Shown here piece by piece: positions 1 through 6,998 of a stretch of 64,000 bases of DNA. The DNA comes from Actinoplanes flavus (GTDB taxonomy: Bacteria > Actinomycetota > Actinomycetes > Mycobacteriales > Micromonosporaceae): assembly GCF_017592555.1 (NCBI RefSeq), contig NZ_JAGFNS010000015.1, positions 164,358 to 228,357 of the forward strand, in the 5' to 3' direction. The notes below the pieces were generated by a model. That model had not been told where the DNA came from. It searched no databases and saw nothing but the letters and a program-made list of their open reading frames with translations. Within the stretch, counting starts at the first letter, position 1, and each line of letters begins with the position of its first letter. The translations under genes were made by a program, and so were the position numbers.

Positions 1-2413
1 CGAGACGGATCTGCCGGAGGTCGTCGCCCCACTCGAAGGTGCGCCCGCCACCGACGGCGCCACCCGCGTTGCTGGCATCGTCCGGGACCGGAAGGGCGTA
101 ACCGGAGCCCTTGTAGAGCCGCCAGCCGTCCGGAAGCCCGGCCGGGGTCGGCGAACTCGACGGCGCCGGGCTCGCGGAGGTGCTCGCCTTGTCCGGCGAC
201 TTCCCGCCGCCAGGCTGCTGCGCGGTCGGCGACGCACCGGCCCCGGCCTGCGAGACCTTCTTGCCGTCGCCGTCCGAGCCGAACGCCTGCACCAGGATGA
301 TGCCGACGAGCAGCACGAACGTCATCACGATGCCGAGACCGACGGCCGCCTGCCGGCGGGTCAGGGTGGTTCCGAAGATCGTCACCCCACCGGTACGGCG
401 GGCCGCCGGCCGCAACTGCATCGGGGTCCACGCCGGGCGCGACGGCCGGGCGAACTCCGGCACCGTCTCCATGCCGCCCACCCGGGTGGCGTCCGTCACC
501 GGGCGCCGCCGCGGCGGGACGCTGACCACCGAGGTGCGGTCGTCGTCCAGCGCCAGCATGGTGGTCTTCTCCTCGGCCGGCGCGGCCAGCACCGAGGTCA
601 TCTCCTCCACCGCGGGGCCGGCCTCGGCGGCCGGCGCCAGCAGCGTCGTCTTCTCTTCCGGTACGGGTGGGGCCGCGGCCGCCGGTGCGGTGGCCGTCTC
701 GGCCTCGGCGGGCGTGTCCGCCTCCGCGGCCGGCTCCTCGGCCGGCCCGGCCGGTTCCTCGGCCCGCGCGGCCGGTTTCTCCGCCTCCGTCCCGGCATCG
801 GCGGGCGGCTCGTCGGACCCGGCCTCCACCGGCGCGACCTCTGCCTCGGCCGGCTCGTCGGCCGTCGCCTCGGACGCGGGCTTCGACTCCGATCCGGTTT
901 CGTCGCCGGTGACCGGCTCGGCGGTCTCGTCGCTCGTCGCCGTCTCCGGCTCGGAACCGGCGTCGGTGACGGTCGCGGCCTCGGCCGGTGTCTCCTCCGG
1001 CCCGGTCGTGGGCGCCTCGGTGCGCGGGGTCACGACCGGGTAGCCGGCCGTGGCCTGCGCCAGCGAGCGCTCGTGCTCCGGGGCGGCCTGCTTACGCCGG
1101 TGGGCGGCCACGTCGGCGGCCGTGAAACCGGTGCGCAGCGCGTTGGTGGGCGCGGAACCGCTCGCCATCGACGACGGGGTGCCGGCCGGGCCGCTCCGCG
1201 GTGCGGTCGGGGGCGCCGGTCGCGGGCCCGAGGAGGAGTCGCGGACCGGAGGCGTGTCGAGGCGCGTGGGGTCCAGGGGTTTGCCGTCCCGGCCGACCGG
1301 CGGAACCTGGCCGCCGACCTGGGCCTTGCCCTGCGCGAAGGGCGCCGGACGACCGTCCGCGGCCGGCTGCTGCGGCTGGCCCGCCGGACGATGCGGCTGG
1401 CGGCCGTCGGCGGCCGGCGGCTGGGCGACCGGCGGACGCGGATTGGGCACCACCGGCGCCGAACCGGTGGCGGTGCCCCACCCGGAACCGGGCAGCACCG
1501 GCGGACCACCGGGACCGCTCGGCAGCGACGGCCGCTCCCGGCCCACACCGGGCCGGCGCATGGTCGGGCTCATCGGGAACGAGATCTTCGCCCGGCGGCC
1601 GGCCGCGCGGTTCAGCAGGCGCTCGGCCTCCTCCGCGTTGATGCGGTGCGCGGGATCCTTGCGCAGAAGCCCGTTGAGCACCGGCTTCAGCGGACCGGCG
1701 TTACGCGAGACCGGAACGTTCTCGGTGGCCAGGGCGGCCAGGGTGGCGATCGCCGACGGGCGGGCGAACGGCGACTGCCCCTCCACCGCGGCGAACAGCG
1801 TGGCGCCGAGCGACCACAGGTCGGCCGCCGGGCCGGCCGTGCCGTCCCGGGCGCGCTCCGGAGCGATGTACGCCGGGGAGCCCAGCACCAGGCCGGTCCG
1901 GGTCACGTTGGGGTCGCCCGGCACGGTGGCCAGGCCGAAGTCGGTGAGCACCACGCGGCCGTCGGCGCCGAGCAGGACGTTGCCCGGTTTGACGTCCCGG
2001 TGCACCACCCCGTTGCGGTGGGCGGCACGCAGCGCGTTGAGCACGCCGAGGCCGATCTCCGCGGTGCGCAACGGGTTGAACGGCCCGTCGGCGGCCAGGG
2101 TGTCCTGGAGCGATCGGGACGGAACGTACTCCATCACGATCCAGGGATCGGCATCCGTGCTGAGCACGTCGAAGACGCGCACCACGTTGATGTTGTTGAG
2201 CCGGGCGATGGCGCGCGCCTCGCGAAGGGAGCGCTCGCGCATCTCCTGCCGCTCGGCCGGGGTCAGCCCCGGCGGCGGCACGAGCTCCTTGATCGCCACT
2301 TCTCGGTGCAGGACGACATCGGCCGCCCGCCAGACACGTCCCATCCCGCCCTGACCGAGCGGCGCGACGAGCCGGTACCGATCAGCGACAACGAGTGGGG
2401 GAGAAGAAGACAT
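1..2413 (-). CDS. Membrane serine/threonine protein kinase (partial, C-terminus outside window)
   Basis: The frame is open from ATG at 2413 to the window edge, about 804 codons. It encodes a cytoplasmic eukaryotic-type kinase domain at residues 12-270. Visible are a glycine loop (LGQGGMGRVW), the ATP lysine in VAIKE, the catalytic loop HRDVKPGN, DFG, and APE in the activation segment. A Pro/Gly/Ala-rich linker follows, then an acidic segment (about 580-630) with four D/E-rich T-[TS]-x-[LV] motifs. One transmembrane helix lies at about 689-707 (complement of 293-346). The outer domain has a PAGLPDGWRLYKG motif similar to the kinase at 22383. There are no PASTA repeats. A TATTTT hexamer 7 bases before the ATG suggests a leaderless mRNA. 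It is divergent from accE. Confidence 0.9.
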   Translation of the reverse strand, partial: MSSSPPLVVADRYRLVAPLGQGGMGRVWRAADVVLHREVAIKELVPPPGLTPAERQEMRERSLREARAIARLNNINVVRVFDVLSTDADPWIVMEYVPSRSLQDTLAADGPFNPLRTAEIGLGVLNALRAAHRNGVVHRDVKPGNVLLGADGRVVLTDFGLATVPGDPNVTRTGLVLGSPAYIAPERARDGTAGPAADLWSLGATLFAAVEGQSPFARPSAIATLAALATENVPVSRNAGPLKPVLNGLLRKDPAHRINAEEAERLLNRAAGRRAKISFPMSPTMRRPGVGRERPSLPSGPGGPPVLPGSGWGTATGSAPVVPNPRPPVAQPPAADGRQPHRPAGQPQQPAADGRPAPFAQGKAQVGGQVPPVGRDGKPLDPTRLDTPPVRDSSSGPRPAPPTAPRSGPAGTPSSMASGSAPTNALRTGFTAADVAAHRRKQAAPEHERSLAQATAGYPVVTPRTEAPTTGPEETPAEAATVTDAGSEPETATSDETAEPVTGDETGSESKPASEATADEPAEAEVAPVEAGSDEPPADAGTEAEKPAARAEEPAGPAEEPAAEADTPAEAETATAPAAAAPPVPEEKTTLLAPAAEAGPAVEEMTSVLAAPAEEKTTMLALDDDRTSVVSVPPRRRPVTDATRVGGMETVPEFARPSRPAWTPMQLRPAARRTGGVTIFGTTLTRRQAAVGLGIVMTFVLLVGIILVQAFGSDGDGKKVSQAGAGASPTAQQPGGGKSPDKASTSASPAPSSSPTPAGLPDGWRLYKGSGYALPVPDDASNAGGAVGGGRTFEWGDDLRQIRL

Positions 2414-2420
2414 CACGCAG

Positions 2421-2426
2421 AAAATA
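2421..2426 (-). promoter_or_regulatory. Leaderless -10 element for the Ser/Thr kinase
   Basis: The minus strand reads TATTTT, then a 7-base spacer, then the ATG at 2413. This matches the TANNNT-N6-8-start layout seen before many genes in this window. Confidence 0.4.
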
Positions 2427-2502
2427 CCTGGTTCTGTCGAGCGGCCGCGAATTGATCAGCCGAGTGTGGGACGCGTGTCACCGGATCTCCGGCCACCCGT
2501 CG

Positions 2503-2508
2503 TACGCT
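2503..2508 (+). promoter_or_regulatory. Leaderless -10 element for accE
   Basis: TACGCT stands 6 bases before the accE ATG at 2515. No ribosome-binding site is visible there, which agrees with a leaderless transcript. Confidence 0.45.
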
Positions 2509-2514
2509 CGGCTG

Positions 2515-2712
2515 ATGAACGAGGAACCGCTGGTCAGCGTCGTAAGAGGAAGCCTAGACGATCATGAGGTGGCGGCGCTGGTCGCCATCCTGACATCTCG
2601 ATCTACTTCGGTCAATTCTCGTACTACCCCCCAAGCCGTCTCAGACTGGATCCGATCAGCACACCCCGCCGGACGGCCCCGGAACTGGCGCACCTCGGCA
2701 CTGCCCCGCTGA
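2515..2712 (+). CDS. accE: Acyl-CoA carboxylase epsilon subunit
   Basis: This 65-residue protein begins MNEEPLVSVVRGSLDDHEVA and ends with WRTSALPR. Both are typical of AccE, the small subunit that stabilises the complex between the biotin-carboxylase alpha subunit and the carboxyltransferase beta subunit in actinobacteria. In relatives accE directly follows accD5 and is followed by maf and accA3. Here maf (6207) and accA3 (6999) are downstream, but a type VII secretion mini-locus lies between, and the neighbour upstream is a divergent kinase rather than accD5. The middle of the protein (residues 29-45) is serine/threonine-rich rather than the usual alanine-rich linker. The assignment rests on terminal motifs, size and synteny. 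Confidence 0.8.
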   Translation: MNEEPLVSVVRGSLDDHEVAALVAILTSRSTSVNSRTTPQAVSDWIRSAHPAGRPRNWRTSALPR

Positions 2713-2739
2713 CCGTCGTCCACAGGGGGCGGAAGCCCG

Positions 2740-2773
2740 GCTCGTGATTCGCTAACCTCTCTGAGTCACGAGC
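2740..2773 (+). promoter_or_regulatory. Inverted repeat around a -10 element upstream of the T7SS mini-locus
   Basis: GCTCGTGA (2740-2747) and TCACGAGC (2766-2773) form a perfect 8-base inverted repeat with an 18-base centre. The centre holds TAACCT (2753-2758), a plausible -10 hexamer, 40 bases before the TTG start at 2798. The arrangement looks like an operator over a promoter. No regulator is encoded nearby. Confidence 0.4.
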
Positions 2774-2797
2774 TGCCGATCGACGGGAGGACGCGCG

Positions 2798-3214
2798 TTG
2801 TCCGAAGCCAGGGATTCCGCGGGGTGGTTGGGCAATGTCGACTACACCGACTTCGGCGCCATCGAGGCGGACCTCAACGCCATGGAGCAGTTCGCGGCGA
2901 AGCTGAAACAGGACATCGAGCAGAACTACGTCCCATACGCGGACGCGGTGAGCAACACGATGATCAAACGGCTGCCCGACACGGATTTCTACGAACTGCA
3001 CCTGTTCCTGTACCGGCACGACCAGGTGCAGATCGCCACCCAGATGAACGTCGCCGGCTACACCGACGGGACGTACAAGTTCGCCAGCGCCGCGAACGGC
3101 ATCAGCGAACAGTACCGGGGCTCCGACGCGTTCTCCCGGGCCAAGGTCGCCGACGTCGAAGCCCAGTTCAAAGACACCGGGGAGACCTCGGAACCGTTCA
3201 CCGGAGGCGCGTGA
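2798..3214 (+). CDS. WXG100-like type VII secretion small protein
   Basis: This 138-residue protein starts at TTG, preceded by a strong GGGAGG site at 2784-2790. It is predicted to be mostly helical and acidic, with FGAIEADLNAMEQFAAKLKQ near the N-terminus resembling the first helix of WXG100/EspC-like proteins. It has no signal peptide and no transmembrane helix. Its stop overlaps the ATG of the PPE-like gene by one base (TGATG), and a mycosin gene follows, so the three genes form one operon. The position before a PPE-like protein is the place of an Esx/PE-like partner, which would form a helical hairpin pair with it. It has no classical WXG tripeptide, so the exact family is uncertain. It could also be an ESX-associated chaperone. 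Confidence 0.6.
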   Translation: MSEARDSAGWLGNVDYTDFGAIEADLNAMEQFAAKLKQDIEQNYVPYADAVSNTMIKRLPDTDFYELHLFLYRHDQVQIATQMNVAGYTDGTYKFASAANGISEQYRGSDAFSRAKVADVEAQFKDTGETSEPFTGGA

Positions 3215-4515
3215 TGGCAATCGAACCCGGCGGCGGCGTCAGCGGCACCAGCTGGAACGGCATGAGCGTCGACGCCATGTGGGAGCTCATCCGCGACCAC
3301 GACAGCGCCCCACACCGGGAGATGGGCGACGCCTGGTTCAAGTCGGCCCAGCTTCTGGAAAACCACGTGAGCCAGGTCCGGTCGTACCGCGACAGGTTGG
3401 CCGAGGCCTGGCCCCCGGAGAAGAGCCGGGCGGCGTACGCGTACATCGAACGCCTCGAGCAGCTGATCATCAGCCTGGAGGAGACACGGCTCGCCTCCAA
3501 CACCAACTGGCGTGTCCTGACCACCACCATCGAGGCGGTCGAACAGGCCAAGGAGAAGGTCGCCGGCATCCAGAAGGAGTATGCGGACAACCGCGACAAA
3601 CTCCAGAAGTTCGAACAGGCCAAGAACGAGACGGCCCTCGCCACCATGGACCCGCTGCCGACGACGCCCCCGGTGCCGTACAGCCGCCAGGACGACCTGA
3701 CCACCCAGGCCCGGCTCACGATGCAGTCCCTCTCAGCCGAGTTGGCCGCCGCCCAGTCCAACTTCATAGCCCCCAAGCCGTATTCGCCCAGAAGCGGATG
3801 GGACAACAACTTCGACTCGTTTGACTCGGGCGGCGGGGCAAGCATCCCGACTGGGATAACACCGGCCTTCTCACCCCGATCGCTTACTCCGACAAAAGCA
3901 TCGAATCCCCCCATATCCGGCGCCAAGAAGGCACCTGAGAACCCGAGCAACGAGAACACCAAGCAGCCGCAAACACCGAAGCCGTCCGCACCTGGCCCAA
4001 TCCTCGGCGAAGCGAAGCCGCAGCCTCCTTCACCTACGACGGGATTGCCGACAACTCCAACGACGGTTTCGCCCACCACCAATTCACCTGGCCCATACAC
4101 GATCTCCCCGGGTATCCCTTCAACCTCTACTACGCCCCCACGCCTTCCGGTCACGACAAGCCCTCCGGTTGGGACATTCCCACCCGGTGGCACTCGCGGC
4201 ACCATTGCGCCCAATAGTGGGATACTCGGCGGGCCGTCTTCTGGGGTGATTGGCGGCTCTCCATCTGGCCGCGGCGGCCAAATGGGAGGCTCCACACGCA
4301 GCACCCCCAAAGTAAATCCTGTGGGCGGCATGATCGGACAAGGCACAGGCTCAGCCGCGCACCCGGGGCGGCGCTCGTCTACCCGACAGAATGAGGAAGC
4401 TTCTCATCGCTGGGACCCGGATAATCCCTGGGAGACAGCAGAGGGCACCGACCCCGTATTGCTGCCTGCACAGGAGCAACGGATCGACCCCGGACCCTCA
4501 ATTGGCGGCCGATAG
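3214..4515 (+). CDS. PPE-like type VII secretion protein with a Pro/Ser/Thr-rich tail
   Basis: The 433-residue product has a helical N-terminal domain (about 1-180) with a YRDRLAEAWPPEKS segment and long amphipathic helices, as in PPE/WXG-type substrates. A low-complexity tail rich in Pro, Ser, Thr and Gly follows (about 200-390). It ends with DPDNPWETAEGTDPVLLP, a C-terminal motif I associate with PPE-like proteins of Micromonosporaceae. The ATG start overlaps the previous stop, and its own TAG is directly followed by the mycosin GTG. The tail has noticeably lower GC than the chromosome (34 of 60 bases at 4081-4140). It is inferred to be secreted together with the upstream small protein and processed by the mycosin. 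The ESX core (EccB, C, D, E) is not in this window. Confidence 0.65.
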   Translation: MAIEPGGGVSGTSWNGMSVDAMWELIRDHDSAPHREMGDAWFKSAQLLENHVSQVRSYRDRLAEAWPPEKSRAAYAYIERLEQLIISLEETRLASNTNWRVLTTTIEAVEQAKEKVAGIQKEYADNRDKLQKFEQAKNETALATMDPLPTTPPVPYSRQDDLTTQARLTMQSLSAELAAAQSNFIAPKPYSPRSGWDNNFDSFDSGGGASIPTGITPAFSPRSLTPTKASNPPISGAKKAPENPSNENTKQPQTPKPSAPGPILGEAKPQPPSPTTGLPTTPTTVSPTTNSPGPYTISPGIPSTSTTPPRLPVTTSPPVGTFPPGGTRGTIAPNSGILGGPSSGVIGGSPSGRGGQMGGSTRSTPKVNPVGGMIGQGTGSAAHPGRRSSTRQNEEASHRWDPDNPWETAEGTDPVLLPAQEQRIDPGPSIGGR

Positions 4516-5652
4516 GTGAAAAACAGCAAGAAGGCAACGGCACTTGCCTGCACTATCACTGCCGCCATCTTCAGCAATTTCTCCGCCACACCCGCTCATG
4601 CCGACGGGATTCGAAATAGCCAGTGGCACGTTGCCTACCTTAACCTAGCTCAGGCGCATAAGATAACCAAAGGAAAGGGCGTCGCTGTTGCGATTATTGA
4701 CAGCGGCGTTTTTCCTCACCGAGACCTAGCAAAGAACCTAAAGAAGGGTCACGATACCGTCTCTGGTGGCGATGGCACCGGGCACGTGGACAAGGACGGC
4801 CACGGCACACATATGGCCGGCGTAATAGGGGGCCATGGGCACAACGATAACGACGGTGTCATTGGCATCGCTCCCGATGTCCAGCTTATCCCAGTTAAAA
4901 GTATCGGCGTCGTCGACAATGGGCTCGGTCTCGAAGCGGGGATAAAATGGGCGGCCGGCGAGGGTGCAGATGTAATAAACGTCTCGACTGGCGGCCCACA
5001 ATCAAGAGGAATCAATGAGGCAGTTGCTGCAGCGATAGCGGCTGACTCGGTCGTCGTCGCGGCGACGGGGAACAAGTCTGAGACCTTAAAACTTGGTTTT
5101 CCTGCGGCAATTCCGGATGTGCTCGCCGTCGCCGCCACAGACAGAAACGGCAATTTGGCGGAATTCTCGGTAACTGGCCCCGAGGTTGACATTTGCGCCC
5201 CTGGCGTGGAGATCACTACGACCGACCTGAACAACAGGTACGGCAAAGGAAGCGGGACGTCGGAGGCTACGGCGATTGTTTCGGGGGCGGCTGCTCTGGT
5301 GCGGGCCAAGTTTCCCGATCTATCGGCTGCTGAGGTCATCCACCGGCTTACCGCCACGGCTGATGACAACGGGCCGCCCGGACGGGATGACCAGTGCGGC
5401 TACGGTGTCCTCAATGTCGTCAAGGCGTTGACCGCCGACGTTCCGCCACTCGAAGGTGGCACGGCCGCGACCGCGTCGGCTCAGCCTTCGGCGGCTGCGC
5501 CGTCGGTGGCGAGTTCCTCGGCCGCGACGGACCCGGAGACCGAAGCGGACGAATCCAACCTTCCGGTCATCGCCAGTGTCGCTGGTGGGATCGCCGTCCT
5601 CGGGGTGCTTCTCGCGTTCCTGGTCCGCCGGCGACGGAAGCCGACCGCATAG
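4516..5652 (+). CDS. Mycosin-type subtilisin-like serine protease (S8), membrane-anchored
   Basis: This 378-residue protease starts at GTG immediately after the previous stop. It has a signal peptide (1-29, ending ATPAHA), an S8 domain (about 35-305), a Thr/Ser/Ala-rich linker and a C-terminal transmembrane helix (about 350-370) followed by RRRRK. The catalytic triad is visible: D62 (VAIIDSGV), H96 (DGHGTHM) and S249 (GSGTSEATAIVSG), with the oxyanion N186 in AATGN. Mycosins (MycP) act outside the membrane as part of type VII secretion. The Ser motif GTSEAT differs from the common GTSFAAP. Base composition is split: 30-31 GC per 60 bases at 4621-4680 and 4861-4920, but 46 of 60 at 5461-5520. 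Confidence 0.85.
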   Translation: MKNSKKATALACTITAAIFSNFSATPAHADGIRNSQWHVAYLNLAQAHKITKGKGVAVAIIDSGVFPHRDLAKNLKKGHDTVSGGDGTGHVDKDGHGTHMAGVIGGHGHNDNDGVIGIAPDVQLIPVKSIGVVDNGLGLEAGIKWAAGEGADVINVSTGGPQSRGINEAVAAAIAADSVVVAATGNKSETLKLGFPAAIPDVLAVAATDRNGNLAEFSVTGPEVDICAPGVEITTTDLNNRYGKGSGTSEATAIVSGAAALVRAKFPDLSAAEVIHRLTATADDNGPPGRDDQCGYGVLNVVKALTADVPPLEGGTAATASAQPSAAAPSVASSSAATDPETEADESNLPVIASVAGGIAVLGVLLAFLVRRRRKPTA

Positions 5653-5706
5653 CCGGAGAACTCCAGGGCAGCCAGGGATCTGTCCAGGCCTGCCGATCTT
5701 GCTCAG

Positions 5707-5940
5707 CTGGCCGTGAGTGCTGTCTCAGCACCGTTGAAACAGCACTCATGGCCAGCTGAGCAGTTCCGGCTGGCGGTCAGCGCTGTATCGAACCCTGAAA
5801 GCACTCACGGCCAGCTGAGCAGTTCCGACTGGCGGTCAGCGCCGCCTCGAACACCCTGAAACAACACTCACGGCCAGCTGATCAGCACCGGCTGGCCGTC
5901 AGCGCTGCCTCGAACACCCTGAAACAGCACTCACGGCCAG
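5707..5940. repeat. Array of four imperfect palindromic repeats, about 61-base period
   Basis: Units lie at 5707-5755, 5770-5814, 5829-5877 and 5892-5940. Each starts with CTGGC and ends with GCCAG, with inner arms of the type AGCGCTGT and ACAGCACTCA. Unit 1 is the best palindrome: 21-base arms (5707-5727 and 5735-5755) with two mismatches and a 7-base loop. Linkers (CTGAGCAGTTCCG type) are conserved between units. The same core occurs at 32668-32716 and in the array at 40141-40738, so it is a dispersed family. Possible roles are transcription termination or RNA processing, or a non-autonomous palindromic element. Confidence 0.85.
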
Positions 5941-6192
5941 CCGGACAGGATCGGCCGTAACGTGGGGACACCGGAATCGGACACGCGCGCCGGTGCGCAC
6001 GGTTGGGCGCATGGGCGGGGGCACACGAACGACCCCGGGTAGGCGGGACCGCGCTCCGCCCTTCGATGATCCGGGAGACGGCCCACCCTGACCGCCGGGG
6101 TGCGGCTGGGGACGGGCGCTGAGCTGCACGGTTTGTCGGAGATCACCGCTGAAACGCCGTGCTCGAGCACCCTTCTGCACGCCTGCGGCTTG

Positions 6193-6198
6193 TAGGCT
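6193..6198 (+). promoter_or_regulatory. Leaderless -10 element for maf
   Basis: TAGGCT followed by 8 bases and GTG at 6207. There is no Shine-Dalgarno sequence between them. Confidence 0.4.
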
Positions 6199-6206
6199 CG
6201 TCTCCC

Positions 6207-6839
6207 GTGCAGAGCGTGCAAAGCGTGCAGACCGACATCGTGTACCGCCTGGTTCTCGCCTCGGCCAGTCCCGCGCGGCGGGCGCTGCTGACCGGCGCCG
6301 GGATCGACGCCGAGGTGATCGTCAGCGGCGTGGACGAGAGTGTCGTCGAGGCCGATGACGCCTATGGGACGAGCCTCGCCCTGGCGCGGATGAAGGCGCG
6401 GACGGTCGCGGCCACGCTGCCCGCCGATCCGGGGGCGCTGGTGCTCGGGTGTGATTCGGTGCTGGCTTTCGACGGCGCGGTGTTCGGCAAGCCGGCCGAC
6501 GCCGAGGAGGCGGCCGAACGCTGGATGGCGATGCGCGGCCGGTCGGGGGTGCTGCACACGGGGCATCACCTGACCGGGCTGGTGAGTGGTCTGCAGGCGG
6601 AGGCGGTCGGCATGACGACGGTGCATTTCGCCGATGTGAGTGACGCCGAGATCGAGGCCTATGTCGCGTCGGGTGAGCCGTTGCACGTGGCGGGCGCGTT
6701 CACATTGGACGGCCGGGGCGGGGCTTTCGTGGAGCGGATCGAGGGTGACCCGGGCAACGTGATCGGCCTGTCGTTGCCGCTGCTGCGCCGCCTGCTCGCC
6801 GAGATGGGTGTTCCGATCACCTCGCTCTGGCGGCGCTGA
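6207..6839 (+). CDS. maf: Maf family nucleoside triphosphate pyrophosphatase
   Basis: The product is about 210 residues and starts with LVLASASPARRALLTGAG, the Maf signature. It is followed by the conserved SGVDES motif, the D-S pair in LGCDSVL and FGKPADAEEA. Maf proteins hydrolyse non-canonical or modified nucleotides to monophosphates in the cytoplasm and have been linked to septum formation. The GTG at 6207 is chosen because TAGGCT lies 8 bases upstream. GTG at 6216, 6225 or 6240 (next to the conserved region) are alternatives. The gene lies between accE and accA3 as in mycobacteria. Confidence 0.9.
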   Translation: MQSVQSVQTDIVYRLVLASASPARRALLTGAGIDAEVIVSGVDESVVEADDAYGTSLALARMKARTVAATLPADPGALVLGCDSVLAFDGAVFGKPADAEEAAERWMAMRGRSGVLHTGHHLTGLVSGLQAEAVGMTTVHFADVSDAEIEAYVASGEPLHVAGAFTLDGRGGAFVERIEGDPGNVIGLSLPLLRRLLAEMGVPITSLWRR

Positions 6840-6985
6840 GCCGCGCCCGGCGGCCGAACCGGACGACGCGGCCCGACGCCCATCCAGCGAGACGAATCGG
6901 GACTAACTTAGCGGCGGATTTCCACAGCCCGGGAACGTTGCAGAACAGTGAAGATCGATCCCGGCGGAACCACCTGAGGAACCGT

Positions 6986-6991
6986 TAGGCT
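6986..6991 (+). promoter_or_regulatory. Leaderless -10 element for accA3
   Basis: TAGGCT is followed by CTACCCC and the GTG at 6999, a 7-base spacer with no ribosome-binding site. Confidence 0.5.
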
Positions 6992-6998
6992 CTACCCC

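Larger units (their letters stand above)
5653..6206. other. Gene-free interval between the mycosin and maf
   Basis: This 554-base interval holds the palindromic repeat array (5707-5940) and the maf promoter region. I see no convincing open reading frame in it. Confidence 0.7.

Noticed and set aside
180..1043. Ala/Ser-rich open frame of 287 codons on the plus strand
   Set aside because: It is antisense to the kinase linker and outer domain, which are clear on the minus strand.
2395..2514. Longer start of the AccE protein at 2395
   Set aside because: The extra 40 residues have no family match and would start within the divergent kinase gene; ATG 2515 follows a TACGCT hexamer and fits AccE length.
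5707..5940. Regularly spaced repeats that look like a small CRISPR array
   Set aside because: The units are imperfect palindromes that vary from copy to copy, the linkers are conserved rather than unique, and no cas gene is in the window.
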